DNA of 32,003 bases from Burkholderiaceae bacterium (lineage in GTDB: Bacteria > Pseudomonadota > Gammaproteobacteria > Burkholderiales > Burkholderiaceae_E): contig JAJTYR010000042.1 in NCBI GenBank assembly GCA_021463505.1, positions 1 through 32,003 of the forward strand, read 5' to 3'. The notes under the pieces are model-generated. The model did not search any database and was not told where the DNA came from. It was given only the letters and a program-made list of their open reading frames with translations. The position numbers and the translations under genes are program-made. Position 1 is the first letter of the stretch. Every line of letters begins with the position of its first letter. Of this stretch, positions 25,083-32,003 are shown piece after piece.

Positions 25083-26252
25083 ATGCGGCGCGGTGCCGCG
25101 AACCCGGGGAAACGCCGCGTGCAGGCCTCCCGTTGTGACTGGATCGTGGTCGGCGCCGGCATCGCCGGCGCCTCGCTGGCGTACTGGCTGGCGCCACACG
25201 GGCGGGTGGTCGTCCTCGAACAGGAGGCGCAGCCCGGCTACCATGCAACCGGCCGCTCGGCTGCGCTCTACCTGCCCGGCTACGGCCCGGCGCAGGTCAG
25301 GGCGTTGACGCTGGCCAGTCGCGAGTTCCTGTCGAACCCACCGGCCGGCTTCGCCACCGCGCCGATCCTGTCGCCGCGCGGTGCGCTCACCTTCGGTACT
25401 CCTGCGCAGCGCGATCTGCTCGAGCGCCACTTCGACTCGGTGCGCGCGCTCGGCATCGCGGCGACCCGGCTCGATGCGCGAGGGGTTTGCGAGCGCGTGC
25501 CGGTGCTGCACGAACGCCTGGTCGCCGGCGGCATCTTCGAGTCCGACGCGTTCGACATCGACGTGGGCGCGTTGCTGCAAGGCTTCCTGCGCGGCGTGCG
25601 CGCGCACGGCGGAGTGATCGAGTGCGGCGCCGCGGTGCGCGCGATCGGGCGCGAAGGCGCCGATTGGTGGGCCGGCGACGGACGACGCTGCTGGCGCGCG
25701 CCGGTGCTGGTGGACGCGGCCGGCGCATGGGCCGACGCGGTTGCCGCGCTGGCGGGCGTGGCGCCGCTGCACCTGCAGCCGAAGCGGCGCAGCGCGTTCC
25801 TGTTCCGCCCGCCCGAGGGGCTGGAGGTGCGCCGGTTTCCGTCGATCATCGCGGTCGACGAATCGTTCTACGTGAAGCCCGATGCGGCAATGCTGCTCGG
25901 TTCGCCGGCGAACGCCGATCCGGTGCCGCCGCACGACGTGCTCGCCGAAGCACTCGACGTCGCGACGGGCATCGCGCGCATCGAGCGCTTCACGACGCTG
26001 CGCATCCGCCGTCCGACGCACGTCTGGGCGGGGCTGCGCACGTTCACCACCGACGGTTGCCTGGTCGGTGGCTTCGATCCGCTGGCACCGGGCTTCTTCT
26101 GGTGTGCCGGGCAGGGCGGCTACGGCATCCAGAGTTCGCCCGCGATGGGCGAAGCGAGCGCTGCGCTGGTGCAGGGCCGTCCGCTGCCCGCCAGACTGGT
26201 CGGGCACGGGCTCGACGAGCGAACGCTGGGCCCGGCGCGCCTGCGCACGTGA
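25083..26252 (+). CDS. DauA-like FAD-dependent D-amino-acid dehydrogenase
   Basis: The 389-residue flavoprotein has the dinucleotide loop VGAGIAGASLAYWL (23-36) and GYHATGRSAALY (52-63). It aligns along its length with Pseudomonas D-arginine dehydrogenase DauA as I remember it (LQPKRRSAFLF, VDESFYVKPDA, GSPANADP, AGLRTF, GGYGIQ). Carboxylate- and flavin-site residues Arg236, Tyr263 and Arg319 are kept. Two residues are not: the position of DauA His48 is Leu62, and that of Glu87, which contacts the substrate guanidinium, is Ala101. So oxidation of a D-amino acid to the 2-oxo acid is likely, but arginine is a doubtful substrate. The start may be ATG 25083, right behind a TACAGT box (25068-25073), or GTG 25119. 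It is divergent from argE by 74 bases. Confidence 0.85.
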   Translation: MRRGAANPGKRRVQASRCDWIVVGAGIAGASLAYWLAPHGRVVVLEQEAQPGYHATGRSAALYLPGYGPAQVRALTLASREFLSNPPAGFATAPILSPRGALTFGTPAQRDLLERHFDSVRALGIAATRLDARGVCERVPVLHERLVAGGIFESDAFDIDVGALLQGFLRGVRAHGGVIECGAAVRAIGREGADWWAGDGRRCWRAPVLVDAAGAWADAVAALAGVAPLHLQPKRRSAFLFRPPEGLEVRRFPSIIAVDESFYVKPDAAMLLGSPANADPVPPHDVLAEALDVATGIARIERFTTLRIRRPTHVWAGLRTFTTDGCLVGGFDPLAPGFFWCAGQGGYGIQSSPAMGEASAALVQGRPLPARLVGHGLDERTLGPARLRT

Positions 26253-26315
26253 CGGCGTGGTCGCACGCGTCGAGCGTCGCGCGGGCGGCCGTCGGCCCCG
26301 CCACGATCTCTCTGG

Positions 26316-28370
26316 TCACTCCTCGTCGTGCGGGCGCCATGCGGCGCGCAGCCGGCCTTGCACGTTCGGCGGCGCTTCCTCGTAGCCGAGCAGCTCGAGC
26401 GAATAGCTGCCCTGTCCGCCGGTGATCGCCTTCAATCGCCCCTGGAAATCGGACAGTTCGGCCAGCGGCGCGCGCGCGCGCAGCAGCGCCATCCCGGCGC
26501 GCGCGGCGCCGGTGCCGGAGACCTGACCGCGGCGCGCGGAAAGCTCGCCGGAGACCGCACCGATCGCGTCCTGCGGAATGGCGAGCTCGAGCGCGACGAT
26601 CGGCTCGAGCACGATCGGTCGTGCCCGGGCGGCGGCGTCGAGGAACGCCTTGCGCCCGGCGGTGATGAAGGCGATCTCCTTGCCGTCCACCGAATGCGTC
26701 TTGCCGTCGAAGACGGTGACCTGGACGTCGTGCACCGGGAATCCGGCGATCGCACCGCCGGCGAGCGCCTGCCGTACCCCCTTTTCGACCGCGGGGATGA
26801 AGACGCTCGGAATCACGCCACCCTTGACCTCGTCGACGAACCTGAAGCCCTCGCCGCGCGCCAGCGGCGCGATGCGCAGGAACACTTCGCCGAACTGGCC
26901 GGCGCCGCCGCTCTGCTTCTTGTGCCGGTGGTGGCCTTCGGCGGCTCCGGCGATCGTCTCGCGGTACGGAATCGTCGGCGGGTGCGAATCGACCTCGAGC
27001 CTGTATTGGGCGCGGATGCGTTCGAGCACGCGACCGACGTGCAGTTCGCCCAGGCCGCGGATCACCGCCTCGTGCGTGACCGGGTCGTGTTCGACACCCA
27101 GGCTCGGATCTTCCGAGGTCATCCGCTGCAGCACCTCGGCGAGTTTCTGTTCGTCGCCGCGCCGCTTCACGCGCACCGCCAGGCCGTAGACTGCATGCGG
27201 CAGCGGCAGCGGCCGGAAGTGGATCGCGGCGTCCTCGGGAGCATCGTGCAACACCGCGTCGAAGGCGAGTTCGTCGATCTTCGAGAGCGCGCAGATCTCG
27301 CCCGGCCCGGCCGACGACAGCGCACGTGTCTCGCGCCCCTGCAGCAGCATCGGCGTGCCGGCCTTGACCGCCTTGCGACCGTCGCCGACGTAGAGCAGCG
27401 TGTCGGGAGTGAGCGTGCCCTGGTGCACGCGGACCACACCGATGCGGCCGACGTAGGGGTCGATCTCGATCTTGAACACGTGCGCCAGCACGTGGTCCGA
27501 TGCGCTGCGCGTGGCAACGAACGGCCCGGCGCGCTCGCGATCGCCGCCCGGCCAGCGCTCGAACAGCGGCGGATTGCCCTCGGCCGGGTTCGGCGCGAGG
27601 CGCACGATGAAATCGATCAGTTCGGCGACGCCGGCACCGGTGCGCGCCGACGTGAACAGCACCGGCACGATGTGTCCTTCGCGCAGTGCGCGCTCGAATG
27701 CGTCGTGCAGCGTCTGCGCGTCGATGTCCTCGCCCGACAGGTAACGCTCGGTGAGCGCGTCGTCGACCTCGACGACCTGCTCGACCAGCGCGCGATGCGC
27801 CTGCTCGACACTGCCGAAATCGGTGGCGGTGCCCGATGGCGCAAAGAAGCAGTCGGTCACTGCGCGCCCGCCTCCGGTGGGCAGGTTCACCGGCAGGCAC
27901 TCCTGGCCGAACGCCGTGCGCAGGTCTTCGACGCGCGCCGGAAGGTCGACGCCCTCGACGTCGATGCGGTTGACCACGATGAAGCGGCACAGCCGGCGCG
28001 TCTGCGCCCACAGTGCCATCCGCGCCGCCGACAGTTCGACACCGTGCTGCGCGTTGACGACGATCGCCGCGGTTTCGACCGCGTCGAGCGCGGCCAGCGC
28101 GCGACCGGAGAAATCGGGGTATCCCGGCGTGTCGAGCAGGTGCGCGCGCACGCCATCGCGCTCGAAATGCGCGCAGGCCACCTTCAGCGAGTGTCCGTGC
28201 TCCTTCTCGAGCGGATCGTAGTCGCAGACCGTGCTGCCGCGCTCGACGGTGCCCGGGCTGGCGAGCATGCCGCTCGCCGCAAGCAATGCCTCGACCAGCG
28301 TGGTCTTTCCGACCCCGGCGTGGCCGACGAAGGCCAGCGTTCGCAGGTTCGCAGTTGGCTGCGCAGGCAT
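26316..28370 (-). CDS. EF-G-like translational GTPase (FusA paralogue)
   Basis: The 684-residue protein has EF-G architecture but differs from the housekeeping factor. The P-loop is GHAGVGKTT (16-24), switch I reads EKEHGHSL instead of the usual ERGITI, and G3 is DTPGYPDF (80-87) with Tyr where EF-G has the catalytic His. The NKxD motif is NRID (134-137). Domain IV begins with GHHRHKKQSGGAGQFGEVF, typical of this paralogous family. Such proteins occur alongside normal FusA and their role is unclear. ATG 28370 is chosen because GGGAG precedes it by about 8 bases and the P-loop falls at the expected distance; the frame stays open upstream to 28517 without homologous sequence. No ribosomal protein or tuf gene is nearby, which also argues against housekeeping fusA. 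Confidence 0.9.
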   Translation of the reverse strand: MPAQPTANLRTLAFVGHAGVGKTTLVEALLAASGMLASPGTVERGSTVCDYDPLEKEHGHSLKVACAHFERDGVRAHLLDTPGYPDFSGRALAALDAVETAAIVVNAQHGVELSAARMALWAQTRRLCRFIVVNRIDVEGVDLPARVEDLRTAFGQECLPVNLPTGGGRAVTDCFFAPSGTATDFGSVEQAHRALVEQVVEVDDALTERYLSGEDIDAQTLHDAFERALREGHIVPVLFTSARTGAGVAELIDFIVRLAPNPAEGNPPLFERWPGGDRERAGPFVATRSASDHVLAHVFKIEIDPYVGRIGVVRVHQGTLTPDTLLYVGDGRKAVKAGTPMLLQGRETRALSSAGPGEICALSKIDELAFDAVLHDAPEDAAIHFRPLPLPHAVYGLAVRVKRRGDEQKLAEVLQRMTSEDPSLGVEHDPVTHEAVIRGLGELHVGRVLERIRAQYRLEVDSHPPTIPYRETIAGAAEGHHRHKKQSGGAGQFGEVFLRIAPLARGEGFRFVDEVKGGVIPSVFIPAVEKGVRQALAGGAIAGFPVHDVQVTVFDGKTHSVDGKEIAFITAGRKAFLDAAARARPIVLEPIVALELAIPQDAIGAVSGELSARRGQVSGTGAARAGMALLRARAPLAELSDFQGRLKAITGGQGSYSLELLGYEEAPPNVQGRLRAAWRPHDEE

Positions 28371-28530
28371 GCAGGATCTCCCGGGGAAGGCGTGGAGGGG
28401 GTCGACACCGAAGCATGAAGGCATCGGGGCGGACGGCGCAAGCCCTCGGGCGGGTGCCTCGGACGCGGGACCCACGACGCCGCGCAGATCCGGTGCGGCG
28501 GGCCGCAGGCGCACCACGACACGCGGGTGC

Positions 28531-29835
28531 TCAGCGATCGGCGCAGCGGGTTCCAGTCGTCCGGCACCAGGCCGCAGCCGCGGCGCCGGCGATCCGGCCG
28601 GTCGCGAAACACCCGGTCAGCAGATAGCCGCCGGTGGGCGCTTCCCAGTCGAGCATTTCGCCGGCACAGAACACGCCCGGCAGGGTGTGCAGCATCAGTT
28701 GCGTGTCCAGCGATTCGAACGCCACACCACCCGCGGTGCTGATCGCCTCGTCGATGGGCCGCGCCGCGATCAGCGGCAGCGGCAATCCCTTGATCGCTGC
28801 CGCCAGTCGCTCGGGGTCGGCGAATTCCTGCGTGGACAGCAATTCGCGCAGCAGGCCCGCCTTCACGCCTTCGAGGCCGGCGCGCACACGCAGGTGATTG
28901 GCCAGGCTGCGTGCGCCGCGCGGCCGGGCGAGCTCGGTGGCCAGGCGCGCCTGACTGCGTGACGGTGCGAGGTCGAGCCGCAGCGTCGCCGATCCGGCCG
29001 TCTCGATGGCGTCGCGCAGTGCCGCGGAAAAAGCATAGACGAGGCTGCCCTCGATGCCGGTCGCGGTGACCACGAACTCGCCCTGGCGCGCAGTCGCCGT
29101 GCCGGCCACGCCGTCGATGCGCGCGGCCACCGATTTCAGCGGGCGGCCGGCAAAGCGTTCGCGAAAGTGCGCTGACCAGCCCGGTCGTTGCGGCGTGCCG
29201 ACGTCGAAGCCGCAGTTCGCCGGGCGCAGCCGCGCGATCGCGACGCCGCGCGCTTCGAGCAGCGGCACCCAGGCGGCATCCGAGCCGAGGCGTGCCCAGC
29301 TGGCACCACCCGGCGCGAGCACGAGCGCCTGCGCGTGCAGCGTGAACTCGCCGTCGGGCCCGCGCATGGCCAGCGTCGAGCCTGCTCGACGCTGGCCGGC
29401 GAACGGCATCGCGTCGCCGTGCGCGGCCCAGCCGAGCCAGCGATGGCGCATGTGCAGGCGCACGCCGGCATCGCGCAGCCGATGCAGCCAGCGACGCAGC
29501 AGCGGGGCGGCTTTCATCTGCGCCGGAAAGACGCGTCCGGACGATCCAACGAAGGTCGGCACGCCGAGCCCGTGGGCCCAATCGCGCAGCTCGGCGGGTC
29601 CAAACGCGCGGACGATCGGTTCGAGTTGCACGCGGCGTTCTCCATAGCGCGACAGAAACGCGTCGAGCGGCTCGGAGTGCGTGAGGTTCAGTCCGCCGCG
29701 GCCGGCGAGCAGGAACTTGCGGCCGGCAGAGGGCATCGAATCGAAGACATCCACCGGTACGCCGGCGGCGCTCGCCACCTCGGCCGCCATCAGCCCCGCC
29801 GGCCCGGCACCGATGACCACGACCCCGGACATCAT
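28531..29835 (-). CDS. HI0933/YhiN family FAD-dependent oxidoreductase
   Basis: The 434-residue flavoprotein begins MMSGVVVIGAGPAGLMAAEVA, a Rossmann FAD loop, then GRKFLLAGRGGLNLTHSEP (38-56), the signature of the HI0933/YhiN family (TIGR03862-type branch, sometimes called aminoacetone oxidase family). APGGASWARLGSDAAW and, near the end, GVFCAGEMLDWEAPTGGYLL-type residues complete the FAD site. The physiological substrate of the family is not settled. A perfect hairpin lies just before the start codon (29839-29856). It sits between the ferritin-like and EF-G-like genes on the same strand with short spacings. Confidence 0.88.
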   Translation of the reverse strand: MMSGVVVIGAGPAGLMAAEVASAAGVPVDVFDSMPSAGRKFLLAGRGGLNLTHSEPLDAFLSRYGERRVQLEPIVRAFGPAELRDWAHGLGVPTFVGSSGRVFPAQMKAAPLLRRWLHRLRDAGVRLHMRHRWLGWAAHGDAMPFAGQRRAGSTLAMRGPDGEFTLHAQALVLAPGGASWARLGSDAAWVPLLEARGVAIARLRPANCGFDVGTPQRPGWSAHFRERFAGRPLKSVAARIDGVAGTATARQGEFVVTATGIEGSLVYAFSAALRDAIETAGSATLRLDLAPSRSQARLATELARPRGARSLANHLRVRAGLEGVKAGLLRELLSTQEFADPERLAAAIKGLPLPLIAARPIDEAISTAGGVAFESLDTQLMLHTLPGVFCAGEMLDWEAPTGGYLLTGCFATGRIAGAAAAAWCRTTGTRCADR

Positions 29836-29838
29836 TCA

Positions 29839-29856
29839 GGTCCCGTCACCGGGACC
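29839..29856. repeat. Hairpin directly upstream of the HI0933-family gene
   Basis: Perfect arms GGTCCCG (29839-29845) and CGGGACC (29850-29856) enclose four bases. In the minus-strand mRNA the hairpin ends four bases before the start codon at 29835, where the ribosome would bind, so it could limit initiation. No T-run follows, so it is not a typical terminator for the ferritin-like gene. Confidence 0.5.
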
Positions 29857-29896
29857 ATCACCGCGTGACCCGGGACTGGCGCCGCGCGCCCGGCAA

Positions 29897-30394
29897 TCAG
29901 CGCAGCGGCGGAATCTCGGGGTCGGCGTCCCAACTGGTGGAGGGACGGTGCGTGCGCGCGAGCCACTTGTCGAGCGCATCGACGTGCTCGGCCTCCTCGC
30001 TGGCGAATTCCGCGGCCAGTCGCTTGACCTCGGGGTCGGTGGATTGCAGGCCGACCGAACTGTAGTACTCCATCGCGCGCACTTCGTTCTCGCGCGCATA
30101 GCGCAGTGCGTGCCACGGGTCGAGCAGGTAGTCGAAGGCCTCGTCGCCGCCGACTTCGGGCGGACTGGTCCAGCGGTACTCCCACGACCGCAGTCTCGGC
30201 AGCACGATGTCGCCGACCCTGGCCTTGATCTCGTCGCGGTGCAGTTGCGAGAAGTGCACCATGTCGCGAAACAGCGCGGCCACTTCGTCGTTGCGGTGCG
30301 CTTCCATCATGTCGGCCAGCTCGAGATAACGCTCGGCCGCCTCGCTCTCCAGCGCCACCGCGTGAGCAAGAAATTCAGGCAGCGTGTAGCTCAT
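29897..30394 (-). CDS. Ferritin-like (rubrerythrin-family) protein
   Basis: The 165-residue protein is predicted as a four-helix bundle: helix A AVALESEAAERYLELAD (12-28), helix B EVAALFRDMVHFSQLHRDEI (37-56), helix C RENEVRAMEYY (101-111) and helix D FASEEAEHVDALDKW (130-144). Ferritin-like di-iron sites use a Glu in A and C and ExxH in B and D. Glu18, Glu104 or Glu109, and Glu134/His137 fit, but helix B reads S49xxH52, so one carboxylate ligand seems missing. There is no rubredoxin domain. The start at 30394 has an excellent ribosome binding site (AAGGAG). It heads a minus-strand run into the HI0933-family and EF-G-like genes. A role in iron or peroxide handling is inferred from fold only. 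Confidence 0.8.
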   Translation of the reverse strand: MSYTLPEFLAHAVALESEAAERYLELADMMEAHRNDEVAALFRDMVHFSQLHRDEIKARVGDIVLPRLRSWEYRWTSPPEVGGDEAFDYLLDPWHALRYARENEVRAMEYYSSVGLQSTDPEVKRLAAEFASEEAEHVDALDKWLARTHRPSTSWDADPEIPPLR

Positions 30395-30493
30395 CACGTC
30401 TCCTTTCTTCCGATCCCTCGCCGGGATACCGACCGCCTGCAAGGTTCGCTTCCGGTGCGCGTGTCGCAATTGATGCAGGTCAACGCGCTCCCC

Positions 30494-30548
30494 ACCGATC
30501 GTACACGGGAATCGTATACTCGTGCGCTCCGACCGATCCGACACGGGA
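30494..30548 (+). promoter_or_regulatory. Direct repeats flanking the GST promoter -10 box
   Basis: ACCGATCGTACACGGGA (30494-30510) and ACCGATCCGACACGGGA (30532-30548) agree at 15 of 17 bases, 38 bases apart. Between them TATACT (30515-30520) is a five-of-six -10 match, 39 bases before the GST start. Repeats on both sides of a -10 box suit binding of a regulator. The region is shared with the divergent ferritin-like gene. Confidence 0.5.
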
Positions 30549-30558
30549 GTCTCCTTCG

Positions 30559-31215
30559 ATGCTCGAACTGCACTATGCTCCCGGGGCCTGCTCGTTCGTG
30601 CCGCACGTCGCCCTCGAGGCAATCAAGGCGGCGGCCGGCGAGGACTTCGCCGCCCGCATGGTCAGGCTGCACAAGGGCGAGCAGCGCACGCCCGGGTACC
30701 TGGCGATCAATCCGGACGCGCAGGTGCCCACGCTGGTGGTCGACGGCAGGCCGCTGTCGCAGATCGTGGCGATCTGCGACTACCTCGACCGGCGATTTCC
30801 GCAGGCGGGGCTCTTGCCGACCGAGACCTGGACGCGGGCCCAGGCGATGTCGCAATTCCTGTGGATGAACAACACCGTGCACCCCACGTTCACGCACGTG
30901 TTCATGCCCGAGCGGTTCTGCGACGGCGAGGCGACGCAGGCCGGGCTCAGGCGCTTCAATGTGGCGCTCTATCGCACGCAGCTCGAGCGCATCCAGGGCT
31001 GGATTGCGTCGGCCTGCCCCTTCTGGTTCGGCGAGCGCCTGTCGTTTCACGACGCCTACGCGCTCACGCTGTTGCGCTGGGGCGGCCTGGCAGGCATCGA
31101 CCCCGATTCGCTGCCCGTGTACAAGGCCTACGTCGATCGCGTCGCCGCGCATCCGGCGGTGGCCGCGGCGATCGCGCGCGAGGGAATCAAGCTGGGCACG
31201 TTCAGGAAGGCCTGA
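30559..31215 (+). CDS. Beta-class-like glutathione S-transferase
   Basis: The 218-residue protein has the thioredoxin-like N-terminal domain of bacterial GSTs: MLELHYAPGACSFVPHVALE with Cys11 in the beta-class catalytic position, cis-proline at QVPTLV (Pro57) and the glutathione-contacting LSQIVAICDYL (66-76, Ser67). The all-helical domain follows from about 90, with FHDAYALTLLRW as the N-capping-box helix. It conjugates or exchanges glutathione with electrophiles in the cytoplasm. GGGAG precedes the ATG by about ten bases. Its 3' end overlaps the convergent neighbour by 14 bases. It may be controlled by the repeats around its promoter. Confidence 0.92.
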   Translation: MLELHYAPGACSFVPHVALEAIKAAAGEDFAARMVRLHKGEQRTPGYLAINPDAQVPTLVVDGRPLSQIVAICDYLDRRFPQAGLLPTETWTRAQAMSQFLWMNNTVHPTFTHVFMPERFCDGEATQAGLRRFNVALYRTQLERIQGWIASACPFWFGERLSFHDAYALTLLRWGGLAGIDPDSLPVYKAYVDRVAAHPAVAAAIAREGIKLGTFRKA

Positions 31216-32003
31216 AGACGGCGCGTCGGTCCGCCGCCTCGTCGATCCGGTAGATCCAGAAGCCGCCGACCTGGTGGACGAGGGTCAGCCCGGGCACTGC
31301 GTCGGCCGGTTTGCGCGAGTCGTGAAACGGCAGCAGCCGCGCGACCAGCGTGGTGCTGGATGCCGCATCGGTGAGCGCGACCACGCGCACCCGGCCTGCT
31401 GCCGGCGCGTAGGCCGAATAGGCCGCGTGGCCCTGTGCGCGCACCCAGTCGCGCGCGCCGCTGATCGAGCCGTGGACGTTGCCGCCGTCGGGCAGGTCAC
31501 GGAAGGCCACGCCCAGCCGGTCCGGCGCCATCGCGCCCAGCAGCAGCGCATCGCGCACGTGCACCACGACGTAGGCTTCGTGTCCGCCGGCCAACTTCTG
31601 CAGGCGGGCCGGGCCGTCGTCGCGCGCCAGCATCGCGTCGATCCAGCCAGCGAACGGCGGGCCGGCGTCGGCGCTGCCGGCGCCGTGCAGCCAGAAGCCT
31701 GATTCGGTGTTCTCGACTGCTGCGCGCTGCGCAGCCCAGTGCGCGGGAAGTGCGAGCGGTGCGCCGACGACGTGGCGATCGAAGCGCGTCTGCACACCGG
31801 CGAGCAGCGCCAGTTGTCGCGAGGTGTCCCACCAGGCCAGCACCAGCGCATCGGCGGGGACGTGCCTGCGCAGCGCCGCGGCGAGTGCTGCGATCTCCGG
31901 CAGCGGCGCGGTGGCGGTGAGGAACGGCTCGTCGATTTCCGGTCGCCAATCGAACAGCACCGGCCCGTCGACGCCATCGCCGAAGCGCAGCTCGGCGAGC
32001 GTC
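31202..32003 (-). CDS. Unrecognised protein (5' end beyond window)
   Basis: A minus-strand frame is open from the right edge to a TGA at 31202 (267 codons visible). A GTG at 31960 could start a 252-residue protein, but the frame and its coding character continue to the edge (TLAELRFGDGVDGP before that GTG), so the true start is probably outside. The visible part is soluble, with no membrane helix. Notable segments are PADALVLAWWDTSRQLALLAG, ENTESGFWLHGAGSADAGPPFAGW, NVHGSISGARDWV and GFWIYRIDE near the C-terminus. I have only a weak impression of similarity to accessory proteins such as HaoB of hydroxylamine oxidisers and do not assign it. It converges on and overlaps the GST gene by 14 bases. 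Confidence 0.7.
   Translation of the reverse strand, partial: TLAELRFGDGVDGPVLFDWRPEIDEPFLTATAPLPEIAALAAALRRHVPADALVLAWWDTSRQLALLAGVQTRFDRHVVGAPLALPAHWAAQRAAVENTESGFWLHGAGSADAGPPFAGWIDAMLARDDGPARLQKLAGGHEAYVVVHVRDALLLGAMAPDRLGVAFRDLPDGGNVHGSISGARDWVRAQGHAAYSAYAPAAGRVRVVALTDAASSTTLVARLLPFHDSRKPADAVPGLTLVHQVGGFWIYRIDEAADRRAVFRPS

Overview
This is a GC-rich chromosomal window whose gene content points to a betaproteobacterium, most likely in or near Burkholderiales. The evidence is the full System I cytochrome c maturation operon, a meta-cleavage homoprotocatechuate (hpa) operon, a DauA-like FAD enzyme and the overall codon bias. I cannot name the genus from sequence alone.

Layout, left to right. 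(1) 1-788: a kynurenine-formamidase-like alpha/beta hydrolase, cut by the window edge. (2) 988-1100: tRNA-Ala(CGC) with encoded CCA and a textbook terminator. (3) About 1101-2913: a scar-like, less GC-rich stretch. It holds the first 15 codons of a helix-turn-helix gene, a class II Fic protein with two inverted repeats upstream, a fragment resembling the 3' T-arm of tmRNA, and a terminator with no recognisable gene in front of it. I read it as a decayed mobile element. (4) 3098-5145: arsR with a perfect palindromic operator, arsM, and a crotonase gene overlapping arsM by ATGA, forming a small arsenic-methylation operon with an unexpected third member. (5) 5179-7399: a YiiM-like MOSC protein and, divergently, a YbfB-type MFS transporter. 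(6) 7393-13845: hpaR-hpaG1-hpaG2-hpaE-hpaD-hpaF-hpaH-hpaI, the lower homoprotocatechuate pathway, on the minus strand. HpaD opens the ring, HpaE oxidises the semialdehyde, HpaF and HpaG isomerise and decarboxylate, HpaH hydrates, and HpaI cleaves to pyruvate plus succinic semialdehyde. The 4-hydroxyphenylacetate hydroxylase genes hpaBC are not in the window. (7) 13986-16406: a hexanucleotide repeat, a nitronate monooxygenase and a second MFS transporter. (8) 16428-23752: ccmIABCDEFGH on the minus strand, with ccmI first and five consecutive four-base overlaps. (9) 23833-26252: an argE-like M20 deacylase divergent from a DauA-like FAD dehydrogenase that has lost two residues tied to D-arginine recognition. 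(10) 26316-30394: an EF-G-like GTPase, a HI0933-family flavoprotein and a ferritin-like protein. (11) 30494-32003: a beta-class glutathione S-transferase and an unrecognised protein running off the right edge.

Most of the window is ordinary metabolic chromosome. The parts most worth a second look are the arsM-crotonase pair, the remnant region between tRNA-Ala and arsR with its orphan terminator, the altered active-site residues in the DauA-like, EF-G-like and ferritin-like proteins, and the direct repeats flanking the GST promoter. I found no CRISPR array, no intact insertion sequence and no convincing new defence system.
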